64,000 nucleotides of DNA from Jaltomata sinuosa (taxonomy: Eukaryota > Streptophyta > Magnoliopsida > Solanales > Solanaceae). The stretch lies in contig QJPP01000055.1 of the NCBI GenBank assembly GCA_003996215.1, positions 992,001-1,056,000 on the forward strand, read 5' to 3'. The position numbers were made by a program, and so were the translations under genes. This document shows positions 22,708-33,938 of this stretch, piece by piece (the first letter of the stretch is position 1; every line of letters begins with the position of its first letter). Below the pieces are notes generated by a model, which searched no databases, had not been told where the DNA came from, and saw only the letters and a program-made list of their open reading frames with translations.

Positions 22708-23790
22708 GGTCTTAATCTTAATCATTCAGATTTCAGTCATTAGGTATGTTTATCTTTTAGAGATATAAATCTTAATCATTCAGATTTTAACCATTAAGTT
22801 TATTTTATGTTACAATCAGTTAATGAGTTTGAATACATCTGAATGATTAATATTTATAACGAAGTCCTAATATCATTAAGATGTCTATTCAAGGATTTCT
22901 CCAAAGATGATAGTTTACCAATTTCACCCATTCAAGAATATCGCCATCACCTACCATTATCAACTATCGTCATCCATCATTATCTACTACCATCACCCAC
23001 CATACACCACCACCTCCCTCAGCCACTACCATCACTAATAACAATCGCAAAAATTAGTTGTCACCACCACTAGCCGTCATTTACAATCATCCCCACTAAT
23101 CATCATTACCCTCAACAACCACTAATCACTACAGAAAATTGCCACTATCAGTCACCACTATATATAACGAACCACCATCATTATTTATTATCATTAGCTA
23201 TCACTATCATCCACCATAACTATCAATCACACCACCATCAACCACTACTACCAACCACCATCACCCCTAGCACAATCCACAACACCACCATTATCCATTT
23301 CCATCCCCCAACTGGCATGCACAACCAGCATCGTTAGCCACCACCCCCACTAACCGTTATATAATTTTTTTTAATTTTTTTTTATTGATATTATATTATA
23401 TTAGATTAGTCAAGTATTTTATTCTTATTTATTTTTAAATAAAGATAAAATTTATACATATAAATGTTGAAAAAATAAATAATCTTATTTATTTAGTATT
23501 CAAATTTTAATACAATATCTTAATATTAAAATATGTATTCAGATTCAGACATTCAAATCTTAGTGCACATCTTAATATTCATATGTATATTCAGATTCAG
23601 ACATCTCAATCTTCAATGAAACAAATGAGGTCTAAGACTTTGTTACATATCTTAATCATTCTGATTTCTTCCGACCCATTAAGTGATTAATTGTAACATT
23701 AAAAAAATATAAACGCACTTAATGATTAAGATCCAAATTTAAGACACAAACAAACTTAATGACTAAAATCCGAATAATTAGAATTAAAAT
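22708..23790. mobile_element. Inverted-repeat-flanked element with CAC/CAT-rich core (MITE-like)
   Basis: The left arm (22708-22750, CTTAATCATTCAGATTTCAG then TCATTAGGTATGTTT) is the imperfect complement of the right arm (23746-23785). A second copy of the left motif lies at 22770. The core (22920-23350) is biased to CCACCA/CATCAC with no coding pattern. Class (possibly hAT-like) and target duplication are not resolved. Confidence 0.5.
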
Positions 23791-24429
23791 CCGCATAAAG
23801 TATAAATTAGCCAAAGAAAATAGCTAAAGAGTATAAAGGTAATCTCGGATTGGTGATAGTAAGTGCATTATTAGTTGTATGAAAGGCACTATAAACTTGA
23901 CAACTAAGGTGGTAATCTAATCTCCCTTTTATGTAATCTTAAAGCACTTAAAAGGCTATAAAATTCGATGTATTTTGTTTGAAGAATAAGATTCTATCAC
24001 CACCATTGGAAAGTCCTAACAAAGTTGTGTCTTCAGTATGTCTTCAATTTGAATCCACCTTCCTCCTCATTCTCCTTTTTTCCTTTTCCTTTTTTATTCT
24101 ATTATTTTTCATGTCTTTTTTTGGGTGATTTGACATTCTTCCACCTATGGCCTCTCCTTTTGGACAAAGAAAAGAATCATTTTACACTTTTTTAGGACCA
24201 CAATCAAGTTAGCAAGATGTGATTAATTGTGAACCGCTAATTCTTAATTTGGACAAATATTATGAGTCCAAGTTGGAAAAACATATTTGAAGTTGAAATA
24301 ATTAGAAAAAGAGTGTGTCAAAATTTAGTTGTATTTGGATAGTTTGACGATCTGATCATAGGTTTTGAGGTTGAAACTTGTCACTTGAAAATTTAAATTT
24401 TTAAAGTTGTGATCTTTGAAATTTGAAAT
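23791..24429. other. AT-rich stretch, no gene seen
   Basis: T/A-rich non-coding sequence; no ORF, RNA gene or clear repeat recognised. Confidence 0.4.
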
Positions 24430-24608
24430 TATGTTTGGACATGTATTTTATTTGGAAAAAAATTAAAATTTTAGTCCTAAAAACCCAAAAACTAATATGA
24501 GCCAGATTTTGAAAACTTAAAAATATCAGAAAATTAAATTTTATGGCCAAACGAATATTTAAAAATATTTTTTTAAAATTTACTCCCAAAATCTATGGCC
24601 AAACACTA
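24430..24608. mobile_element. Small inverted-repeat element (TGTTTGG ends), MITE-like
   Basis: The left end TGTTTGGACATGTATTTT and the complement of the right end TGTTTGGCCATAGATTTT match over about 18 bp with two to three differences, and ATGGCCAAAC recurs internally at 24543. This end type is common in Solanaceae hAT-like MITEs. No target duplication was found. Confidence 0.4.
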
Positions 24609-24839
24609 GCAAAATTTTGTTTGTGAAAATTGAAGATTTGAAAAATCCCCACTTGAATTACACCTTTAAATCATAACTTCAACTTTCTTAGCTTGTTCAA
24701 GTTTAAGTGTCAATCTTTTTTCTTAATTTCACAAACTAATTGTGTACGATGTATAATGTAGAAGTTATTTATGTCGTCATGAACAATATTGTGAGAATTA
24801 TTAAGGGGTGAAGAAAGATTATTGGATTGTGGTTGGGTT

Positions 24840-24856
24840 GGGGGGGGGGGGGGGGG
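24840..24856. repeat. Poly-G run (17 bases)
   Basis: An uninterrupted run of 17 G following GGTTGGGTT. It has strong G-quadruplex potential, is probably length-variable, and is possibly mis-sized in assembly. Confidence 0.95.
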
Positions 24857-25186
24857 TAAATACTCTTACCATGCATTGCAAATATATATAAATTGTTATT
24901 TTACATTTTATAATACATAAACTTTTGCATACTTTAATAAGTATTAGTAATATATAGCTAAATCCACCAACGAAAATATCAAACCTTGCGTTGATTATAT
25001 ATTTTCATTATTTTTCTTGTAAAACCAATCAGACATTGTATTACTTGTACAGATTTTTTTATTAGATTGCTTTTAGTTATGCAGCCAACTAAACAAACCA
25101 CCAATAATTGATCCTAAGGTCTTATCGCTTCGGTAAATCACTTTAGGATGATTTTTTTGTTAAAATGATATTTACACGATTTAACT

Positions 25187-25452
25187 GAACCACCCTAGCC
25201 AACTCGAGCTAACTCAATCAAATCGTAACTTTGACCAATAGAGTCGAGCCTAATTGAGCTTTGATCGAGACAGAGTAACACCAAGCCCCAACTCTTTCCA
25301 AACCGAGTTAAACTGAAATTGAACCAACCTAGCGAACTCGAGTTAACTCAATCAAATCATAACTTTGACCAATAGAGCCAAGCCTAATTGAGCTTTGATC
25401 GAGACAGAATAACAATGAGCCCAAACTCTTTCTAAACCGAGTTAAACCGAGT
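25187..25452. repeat. 134-bp tandem duplication (two units)
   Basis: Unit 1 (25187-25320) and unit 2 (25321-about 25452) share the order GAACCA-CCTAG, AACTCAATCAAATC, TTTGACCAATAGAG, ATTGAGCTTTGATCGAGACA and AAACCGAGTTAAA, with roughly 10 percent differences. No coding frame runs through. GAGTTAAAC-type phrases continue after unit 2. Confidence 0.85.
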
Positions 25453-27060
25453 CGAACTAAAATAAAACTTGGCTCGGTTCAGTGCTAATGCCACCTACTG
25501 CCTATGGGCTAGCTATATCCACATTATTGTCACATAGGAATATTAGGCACATTATACTGTACATACAACTTCATTTTCACTTAAAATTCTGAATCGAACT
25601 CTTATTCCAATGTCCATGTCTAAAGCAAGCTAACCCCTTATTCTTTCTAACTAGGGCTAGACTCTAGAGGCAGAGCTAGAGATCAAAAAGTAACGAGTTC
25701 GGTAAAAGATAATAACTTTAGTTAAAAATCTATATTTATATTAAAAAATTTACTAATATGTATAAATAATATATTCAGAATCTAGTAAACCATTTTCTTT
25801 AAAATTTAAGACTCATAATCTTATAATTTTGGATTCGTCTCGAAAATAACAAAAATAGTTTCTTCTGTTTGCTATAGGTTCAAAGTGTTCTTTTAGAATG
25901 TATTCTCGATTAGTTTTGATCCTTTAAATTTATTATAAGTGAGCACTTTTGATTTACGTCAAATATATTTAGCAAACTTTGATTATTAGGCTTAAAAGAA
26001 ATTATAAAAAGAAGGATTTAATGTGGAGTCACATTTAGAGGAGCACTTTTATATTTCAATTATCGTTTGTTTATTTCTGAAGTTTGATGCAACTTTTTTG
26101 AGGTGCAGTTTCTGATTATTTTTTTTCCTGGTGTGTGGTGTAGTTTTTAGTGTTGCGATTCCCAGGATTTGATGGAACTTTCCTGTTATTTCTGGTTAAA
26201 TATTATTTTTTGCATTTTCTGTTAGATCTAAGGGCCGAGTTTGTTACGGAGATAAAAAATTTTCACTTCCGTCAAAATTAAGACTAAAACTACTCAGTAA
26301 TATATTTAAGAGATTATTTTGAATCATCCAAAAACATAAGGTATCATTTTAGTTACTATGTCGCTCAAAAGGATTTAATTTATAGTCATTGACAAAGGTG
26401 GAGTCAGGATTTAAGCTTTGGGGGTTCTGAATTTTAAGACAGGATAATGACTTAAGCTAATATATAATTACCACCAAACTAACAAACGGATACCGAATAG
26501 ACAAACAAGTTTGAAAAAAATAATTGTTTTTCATTATAATAGGCAAACAAATTGGGAAAAAAAAAAGAAAGAGGAAGAGAGGAAAAAGACTGAAAGAGTT
26601 TCTTGTACGTACCAATCACGAGGTTTCCGGCAGTGGGCGTGTAAACTACAATGGGGTTCGCACAAATCTCAGACGCAGAGGACTTTACCACCATCCTCCG
26701 AACCATCGAACCATCAGCCTATTTTTGTATGTGGGCTTCACAGCGTTAATATTTATATATATTTACTGGATTTTCTACTATAAATACAGGATCTACACAA
26801 AAGCTATTCGATTCAGCCGAACCCCCACGTTACATTGTAGCTCCGCCCCCACCCGTTGACTATGTAAAAAGAATTTACAAGCAAGTAAAGTAACTCAAAG
26901 GAAATTTAACAACATGCATTTCGAAAGGAACAACAAAATATTGAGCTTCATTAATTTACTCTTCCACTATATGGTCAGTTACATGCTCTCCTTAACTCAT
27001 TAAGTATGATCATAAAGGTAGCTACATTGATATAATCTTCTTGCTATACTTATAGGGCCA

Positions 27061-27062
<2 letters not shown>
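25453..27062. other. Non-coding stretch; unresolved dispersed repeats
   Basis: Mostly AT-rich. 26640-26745 reads as a short open stretch starting ATGGGGTTCGCACAAATC with balanced base composition; it may be an exon relic but matches nothing I recognise. 26815-26870 (CCGAACCCCCACGTTA, GCTCCGCCCC) resembles the edge of a common dispersed repeat. No intact gene. Confidence 0.35.
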
Positions 27063-27092
<30 letters not shown>

Positions 27093-27106
27093 AAAAAAAA
27101 AAAAAA
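27063..27106. repeat. Poly-C (20) joined to poly-A (24)
   Basis: Twenty C are followed directly by 24 A. It lies about 360 bp beyond the 3' end of the HIPP coding region. A poly-A run suggests a retroposon tail; the preceding poly-C is unusual and could be partly an assembly artefact. Confidence 0.9.
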
Positions 27107-27333
27107 CTCATCAATGAAAATATAAGTGACAATTGTTGTTGTTGTGACAATTGTTGTTGTTGTTGTAGTTGTTATAATTCCTTTCTTAAAAGCAGTCATC
27201 CTTCTCGGGATTTATCCGACGAAGGCGTGGCAGCTAACCTTGACGCGCGATCTCAATGCGTGTAACAGTCATGCGGAGGTAGAGTATTGCTTACCAGTAA
27301 TTTTTGTTTTGACTCTGTATTTGTATCAGAAAA

Positions 27334-27339
27334 TTTATT
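27334..27339 (-). terminator. Possible poly(A) signal of the HIPP gene
   Basis: AATAAA on the minus strand, 124 bp after the HIPP stop codon. Position is plausible for a plant near-upstream element; there is no direct proof. Confidence 0.35.
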
Positions 27340-27462
27340 AAATGTATATAAATATTTAATTACGAACTCAACAACTAAGACGACCTATATAGGTTTAGTG
27401 ACATTCCAAAATCCGTAAACTTCAAATTCTGACTCCGCTTCTGATAATTCTCTTACTTTTTG

Positions 27463-30380
27463 TCACATGATGGAACAAGCACTTGGATTGTCATCACTAA
27501 AGAGGTAAGCAAATTTTTCTTCAGTAGCATTTGGGGCAAGAAGTGCTTGTGGGACATTTTTAACCATACCAGCAGGTGCCCTTTTGTCATATGCTTGTGG
27601 TGCATGTGGATAATATACCACATTGTAAGGTACATATGGCCAAAATTCTGCTCTTTTTCCAGTACCTTTTATTCTCTTCAATACTCTGTTTGGATCCACA
27701 TAACCATTTACTATCACTTTACTTTGCTTTCTAATCACTTCCACTGATTTTACACCTGAAAATAATCCCAATGTAATTAGAGTTTAAGTTCTACGCTCTA
27801 ACAACATAATATCCTGTGTAATTTCATAAGTAGAATTTGAGGAGGGTGGTGTGTATGCGGCCTTACCCCTACCTTATAAAGGTAGAGAGGTTGTTTCAGG
27901 TAAACCCTTGACTAAGCTCTATGCATTGACATAAAAGGTCATTTCAAAGGTAATTGCGGTAATTCTATTTAATAGCATTGATTGGTAACTTAGAATAAAT
28001 GGTAAGTGACATGTTATATTGCACTGGTGGTGTATAAAATTTAATATATTGTCAGTGTATATAACTTAACAACAACAACAACAACAACTTTATGCAGGTA
28101 AAAAGATTGTTTTTGATAGACGCTTGGCTCGAGAAAGTGTATGTAACTTAAATCAATGCAATTAAAGGTAAGAACTCATAAAGAGTGAAACTAGCTAGTA
28201 GTTTATAGTACAAGTAACCTTCTACGACATGTTAATTGTTTTGATTGACACTGTTAATCACTATAAAAGATCACTATTTTCTCACCGAAAAAATATTCAG
28301 TGGCTATTCTCATAGATATTTTGATTGAATCGGTGGAAAAAGAAAAAATAGTAATGTTTTCATATGAAAAAATTAGGAAGTTTCCCACTATTTCAGTTAG
28401 AATTTGTTTCCCACCATGCATTGTCCCAGTGAGCTGATTTAGTGAAAATGAGTAAAAAAATCATGATCTATAGTACAAATTTTTCACCGATTCGCAGCGG
28501 GAAAAAACTTTGTTTCTAGTACTGAATAGATATATATAAGGTAAATCTTTTAAATACATATAGATGGGCGGAGCTAGCATAAGAAGTACGGGTTCGACAA
28601 AATGCAATAACTTTTGTCCAAATCTTATTTTTGAGAAATCCAATGAATATGTATCTATAGTAAACTTCAGAACCCAAATACATCAAATTCAAAATCCATA
28701 AACTTAAAATCCTGAATCCGCCTCTATATTACATGCATATTTTATACTAAGTTGGCATTTATTATCCCAAAAGAATTTACATTACAATGTGTTGATTGGA
28801 ACTCACAAAGTTAGTGTATTTTTCAAGGAAATGGTGAAAAGTGTGGGATTTCTTCCCCTAAAAGGTGGAGTAGCTACCTTTACATGTGCTTGGTATATAA
28901 AAAAGAAAGAAAGAAAAGGGAGATGCTAAAACACAGAATAAGTAACAGTTCATTAAAGATGATATATGCAGTTGACTCACATGAAAAAAACGTAACATTT
29001 CTATAAGTACATGTTTAATTGTTTAGCTTTTAAGAGAAATTCCTCATCTTTCTTTGTCTTTGTTGACCATTTATCCCCCCAAAAAATAATAGATTTAGCA
29101 AAAACTTGTACCGTTGATACAACTGCATTTTAAATTACTAATAAAAAGTCCGAATACATCGAGAGCCTCTTAAATTTGGCAGTAAAAATTTATTAGTAGA
29201 CACTCGAATTATGATTCATTTTAATTGAACATCTGAACACATGATAAAGTATTCATATTAGACACTTTTAGGTCAATTTTGAAAAAAAAATTGTACGTTT
29301 TCTCAAGGGTCTAATTACGTACGTAGATGAGTTAACTATATAAAATATGTCACCTCCTTTTAATTACACACATCAACCTCAATTGCAACAAGCCAGGAGT
29401 TTTATGGCTTATTGAGACTATTGCGTACAGTTAAAAGAGGTGACATACTTTAAGTGATTAACTTATATATGCAATAAGCATTTGAAAACATACACACAAA
29501 CTTTTCTAAAATTGAACTTAAAGTGTCTAATAAAAATACTTTATCATGTGTTCGATTGATCGGGACAAGATATCGTTCAAATGTCTCAATGACATTTACT
29601 GACAAATTTAAAGAGTTGTCGATGTATTCCGATTTCCGCCTAATAAAAAAGTTTAGTTACTTCAAGAAGAAAGCTTCTTTTTTTATTTGAAGGAGAAGAA
29701 TAGTGATTGTACGAACCTTTCATATGCTTAACGGAATTCTTAACTCTTCTTTCACATCCATCACAGTCCATTTTCACTTTTATTTCAACCGTCTGCGCCA
29801 AGAAAAAAAAAATCACAAATTTTCAATACTATAAACTTATAATTACACAGTCAGATTTTTGCAACAATCATTCTCTATAATAACATTTTATTATAAAACG
29901 TAAGTTTTCTTTGAAATCAATTTTTTGTGTTATATTTTATTATATACTTTTTATGACCAGAGGTTACAGATTCGAGGTCTGTGTATGGAAAAAATCTTGT
30001 TGAGAGCGCTACAACACACTATACTAATGTAGTCAGACTTCAATACAAGTACTGAACACCGGGTGGAAAATTAAAAAAAGTTCTTTATAACAATACTATT
30101 TCATTATAAAAGTCAAAAACTATAAGAAGAAACGACGTTATTATAAAGGGGTTTGACGGTATAAACTGGGAAAAAAGAGGGCATAGAGTCAAAAGAGAAA
30201 AATGAAGAGCCTGAGAAAGGCTTTTTGATCATGTCAACTTGGAAATTAGAAGCTTTAGAGGGTAAATTATAATAAGATGAGTATTAAAGTGAATTAAGAA
30301 AGTACCTGCATTGATTTCTTCTTGTTGTTTGTGCTGGTTGTAATTGTACAAAAATTTGCTATATATTCCAAAACACCCAT
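27463..30380 (-). CDS. Heavy-metal-associated isoprenylated plant protein (HIPP), three exons, intact
   Basis: Exons: 30380-30306, 29792-29717 and 27755-27463 (stop TGA). Introns of 513 and 1,961 bp have GT donors (CAG|GTACTT, AAAG|GTTCGT) and AG acceptors (GCGCAG, TTTTCAG). The spliced frame is open for 147 residues, normal for the family. The HMA domain spans about residues 26-92, with the metal-binding MDCDGC (Cys35, Cys38). The C-terminus is CSIM, a CaaX box for farnesylation of Cys144. Wording such as GKRAEFWPYVPYN places it with the Arabidopsis HIPP20-24 group. Such proteins bind Cd, Cu or Zn, are membrane-attached through the lipid and act in metal tolerance and stress responses; the exact role here is unknown. 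The first intron position just before the HMA domain is the usual one. It is the only gene in the window free of lesions. The introns carry transposable elements. Confidence 0.9.
27838..27915 (+). mobile_element. TS-type SINE fragment in HIPP intron 2
   Basis: GAGGGTGGTGTGTATGCGG, CCTTACCCCTACCTTA and GTAGAGAGGTTGTTTC in this order match the TS SINE body seen at 13627. It lies close to the intron 2 acceptor of HIPP (83 bp away), antisense to the gene. Confidence 0.65.
28065..28130 (+). mobile_element. TS-type SINE 3' fragment in HIPP intron 2
   Basis: An ACA/ACAAC run is followed by AAAAAGATTGTTTTTGATAG and CGCTTGGCTCGAGA, the divergent 3' end of a TS-like SINE. Short and low-quality match. 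Confidence 0.45.
29148..29640. mobile_element. 493-bp inverted-repeat MITE in HIPP intron 2, 9-bp target duplication
   Basis: The left arm from 29148 (TCCGAATACATCGAGAGCC) and the complement of the right arm ending at 29640 (TCGGAATACATCGACAAC) match for about 130 bp with gaps, including ACACATGATAAAGTATT on both. The 9-mer TAATAAAAA directly flanks both ends (29139-29147, 29641-29649). Long arms with a 9-bp duplication suggest a Mutator-like MITE. Confidence 0.7.
29950..30070 (+). mobile_element. tRNA-derived SINE in HIPP intron 1
   Basis: A B-box-like GGTTACAGATTCGAGG is followed by TGTGTATGGAAAAAATCTTG and the end ACTGAACACCGGGTGGA. A sister copy at 35039 shares the ATGGAAAAAAAT block and the CACCGG end. 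The layout fits the Solanaceae SolS/Au-type SINEs. Confidence 0.65.
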
Positions 30381-30505
30381 TATTTTTTGCTCCTACCTAG
30401 TTTAATCAAATGAAGAAGAAAAAAGAAATAAATAGGAGAGGAAGAAGGGAATTTAAGAAGTTGGGTGAATGAGAATACGACACAATGATTGCTAGAGCCT
30501 GGTAT

Positions 30506-30516
30506 GGTATTTATAG
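30506..30516 (-). promoter_or_regulatory. Putative TATA box of the HIPP gene
   Basis: The minus strand reads CTATAAATACC about 126 bp upstream of the HIPP ATG, a canonical plant TATA with room for a roughly 95-bp 5' leader. No other promoter element was assigned. Confidence 0.55.
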
Positions 30517-31257
30517 TACGCACCATTTACTTTATATTCTCTGAGTTAACTTTTACTTGTTCACTATTTTAAAAATAATTTTTTTTAATTTTAGTTATCA
30601 CTTTTAATATATCAAAAAAAGATAATTATTTTTTCTATGTCTTACCCTTAATATTAATTACTTATTCTTCAAATTCTTTTTTAAGATTTGATATTAAATA
30701 TCAATTAATATGAATATTACCGTATTAATATAAAATACACATATCATTATTTCTTAAGGGACATGCAAAATCATGTACAGCGGACAAATAAAGTGAACAA
30801 AAAGAGTATATGATCACATGAATAGTTCTTTTTGTTTTTCTTCATTTCCAAAAACATCTAACAAATAAAGGTAACTTAATAAATTATATTTTATACTTAT
30901 TATTTAGTAATTAATGTACATGAGAAGAGCTAAATTGATAGTTAAAATGGGACAAAGAGAATACTAGTGCATAGAAGTTAAACTCCAGGATAGTAATATA
31001 ATTTTTTGGTAGACTTAAATACGTGAAATAACGCACACTTTGTGTCTGAGGAAATAGTGTCAAACTTTTTTTAAGAAAAAATTGATTAAAGAAATGAATT
31101 CTCCATAAAGGCATCTAAATTATGACGCTTAGTACCTTATCATTATTTATTTATATCAATAAGTTGATTGGCAAATTATTGTAAAGTGCTTTTGTGTTTG
31201 CTTTCACTTTTTTTTGTTCAATAAGTGTGGCTTTTGCCAATAGATATATTTATTAAT
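30517..31257. other. HIPP upstream region, no gene seen
   Basis: AT-rich sequence that would contain the distal HIPP promoter. No ORF of coding character; no named cis-element is assigned beyond the TATA box. Confidence 0.4.
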
Positions 31258-31259
31258 TA

Positions 31260-31532
31260 CTCCCTCCGAATCATTTTATTTATCATCCTTATTAAAAATA
31301 GTTGATTCATAATATTTGTTATTTTAAACAATTAAGACTTAATTAATTGTATGTTTTCATTTTTACTTTTTGTCATAAATATGAAGAAATATTAATGTAG
31401 TGTAAAAGAAAGAATTATTAAATTGAGAGAAATAATAAATAAGGATAATTTAATCAAATTATTTTTTATTTAATGAATTTTTTAATGTGCATGTAAATAA
31501 AAAATATAGCAAGTAAAATGATTCGACGAGAG
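31260..31532. mobile_element. Stowaway-like MITE (273 bp)
   Basis: The left end CTCCCTCCGAATCATTTTAT and the complement of the right end CTCTCGTCGAATCATTTTAC are terminal inverted repeats of the Stowaway CTCCCTCC type. TA dinucleotides flank both ends (31258, 31533), the Tc1/mariner target site. Confidence 0.85.
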
Positions 31533-31682
31533 TACTAAACAATGTCAAATGTTGATAATTATTGGCATCTTGTGTAGTTGACCATATGTTAATGCGCGAA
31601 AGATCGACGGAGAAAATGAGTTTTTTTTTCTTCCTTTTTTCGTCTGATTATGACTAAATACAGTTTCCAGCACCACTTATTA

Positions 31683-31800
31683 TAAGAAAAAATGCAAAAG
31701 AATATCAATCTTCTTTTTTTGTTCTAGGACCACTTTTAAGAGAAAAATGTAAAAAGAATACTAATCCTAATCTTTTTGGTGTTCATGGACCACTTTTAAG
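31683..31800. repeat. Two-unit tandem repeat of about 58 bp
   Basis: GGACCACTTTTAAGA ends both units, and each begins with an A-rich block followed by AAAAGAATA and a CTTTTT-rich part. A Stowaway-like end (TACTCCATCCGTTTGAAT) follows at 31808, without a clear right partner. Confidence 0.7.
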
Positions 31801-32039
31801 AAAATATGTACTCCATCCGTTTGAATATTTGTGTATCGTAATTTTTTTTTGTCTATTAAAAAAAATGTCAATCCTTAATGATATTCCCTTGGATGACATA
31901 TCATATCTAAGAACATAGATTTAAGGAGTATTTTTTACATTGTATAGCTTCCTTCTAAATAAAAGGCAATAAATGTATATTTTATATATTAATTATAACG
32001 TAAATATATTTTGGTCGAACAAACACATTTTATTATCCC

Positions 32040-32575
32040 CTCCAAACTGTACAAGCCTTGCTCTTGTATGAGCATTACATCAAAACAAAAGAGAAGAAAA
32101 ACAGCCTACATCTCGACCACTCTACCACTATGTTTTACGAATTTTTCCTATTATAACCACCACCCTATACATTGATCTATATGTATAACTGTTCTATCCA
32201 CTGCCTGTCTCTATAATTGATCTTCTTCCGAATAAAATTCATACTTCTGTACTTACAATCTTGCTGAATCTGTTTAACTAGAATGTGTGGTCTGGGTACA
32301 TTGTTATTCCATAAAGCTTCATTGCGTGCTCTCCATATGTGATACATAAGTGCAGCCACTACAGCCCAAACCAGCTGCCTTCTGATCTTGCCATGGACTC
32401 GTCTAGCAGTTCTTGTCCATATCCCCTGCAGGTCTTTGGTATTCAGTGTGATCTGCAGCCAAACCAATATCTCATTGAGGCATCTGCTGGAAAAAATACA
32501 TTCAAAGTACAGATGGTATACGGTTTCAGGGGCATTGTAGACACAACGATCATTTTGGCTCTATATATATAATAT
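32040..32575 (-). pseudogene. LINE (non-LTR retrotransposon) 3' end: zf-RVT region
   Basis: Minus-strand reading from about 32565 gives a Cys-x-Tyr-Asn / HLYFEC block, then WLQITL, RRQLVWAVVAALMYHIWRAR and RNEALWNN. This is the typical C-terminal region of plant LINE ORF2 downstream of reverse transcriptase (zf-RVT family). The open part 32467-32177 is 96 codons. The RT and endonuclease are absent, as expected for a 5'-truncated LINE copy. No clear poly-A tail or target duplication was found. It is not functional. Confidence 0.8.
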
Positions 32576-32634
32576 ATATAATTAATGTATATTGCCTAGG
32601 GACTACAATTATTTTGGGCCGAATGGATCGATGT

Positions 32635-33682
32635 GTATATATACGGAGAGGGGTCAAATATACCCATGTACTATTAGAAATGGTTTAAATATACCTTTTG
32701 TTATACTTTGAGTCTAAATATATTCTTTCCGTTATACTTTGGGTCCAAATATACCCTTGTACTACTAGAAATGGTTTAAATATACCGTTGTTATATTTTG
32801 GATTCAAATATACCCCTTTCATTATATTTTCGATTCTAATATACCCTCATTATACTTTTATGCTGATTTATTCCTCCCCCCCTCCTTTTGGTTTTTATAA
32901 AGGCGGTTTACCTTTATTTTTTTACAAACGAACACGTGATGAGCTTAAAAATAAATATAACTCATCACCAAATGTAAATATTTACGCGATTCACTTTACA
33001 AACTCACCTATTAATCTATCTCTGAGTCACTCCCTCGATTCATATAAAAATAATACACATATTCACAATTTATACCATGTCATCTAAACATTTCTTTGGC
33101 CTCACATCGAATAAACATCTTTACAGGAAATTTCTAAAATTTTGATATATAAGAAAAATCAATTTCCTTTATGTCATCATCTTTTGTTCTAATATCAGAT
33201 GTTAAAACTCTTGAAATAATTAACTAAGCAACATTACTATATATAAATACAGGAAAAAAATTCCTATATCTGATAAAAGGATCATTAATGTCAATGAAAA
33301 AGTATTCAAAAATAGGTGAAGCAAATACTTTAAAGAGTTTGAATTCATGAGAAAGAAAAGAAAATAGAAGACTACAAGAAAAGAAAAGAACTTAAAGTGG
33401 AGGCATTGAGATGGTTTAAATGGGTGAGTGTCAAAGCTAAGGGTAAATCAGCATAAAAGTTTAATGAGAGGGGTATATTTGAACCCAAAGTATATCAAGA
33501 GGGGTATATTTGGACTGAAAGTATAACAAGGGGTATATTAAAACTATTTCTAATAGTACGGGGGTATATTTAAACCCAAAATATAACGGAAAAGGTATAT
33601 TTAGACCCAAAATATAACGAGGGTATATTTAAACCATTTCTAATAGTACAGGGGTATATTTAACCTTTCTCCGGTATATATA
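32635..33682. mobile_element. Mutator-like inverted-repeat element (1,030 bp) with 9-bp target duplication
   Basis: The element 32644-33673 is bounded by GTATATATA on both sides (32635-32643, 33674-33682). Its ends CGGAGAGGGGTCAAATATAC and, in complement, CGGAGAAAGGTTAAATATAC open inverted arms of about 240 bp. Within each arm a unit built on AAATATACCC and TTATACTTTGGGT recurs at irregular spacing of roughly 25-60 bp. The core (about 32890-33420) has no transposase; the 129-codon plus-strand ORF crosses arm repeats and is not a gene. Nine-base duplications with long arms are the hallmark of Mutator-like elements, so this is a non-autonomous member. Confidence 0.85.
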
Positions 33683-33938
33683 TAAAAACTACTCTTTTTT
33701 GATGTCATATATACACACATTTAATTTAAACTACAAGATTTAAAGTATAAAAAAGAAAGACTCTTTTTTGATATGTCATATACACATTTAGTTTAAACTA
33801 CAAGATTTAAAGATACTTTTATATTTTATATTATTGATAAATCAAATTAAGACACATAAAATAAAACGAATAAATATTTGTAATCAATTTTTACTTGGCG
33901 TATAACATATATATCGTGCATGGGTAATAAAAGTTCAT

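Noticed and set aside
32698..33087. 129-codon ORF in the Mutator-like element
   Set aside because: Lies across the repeat-built left arm and core; no transposase or other motif.
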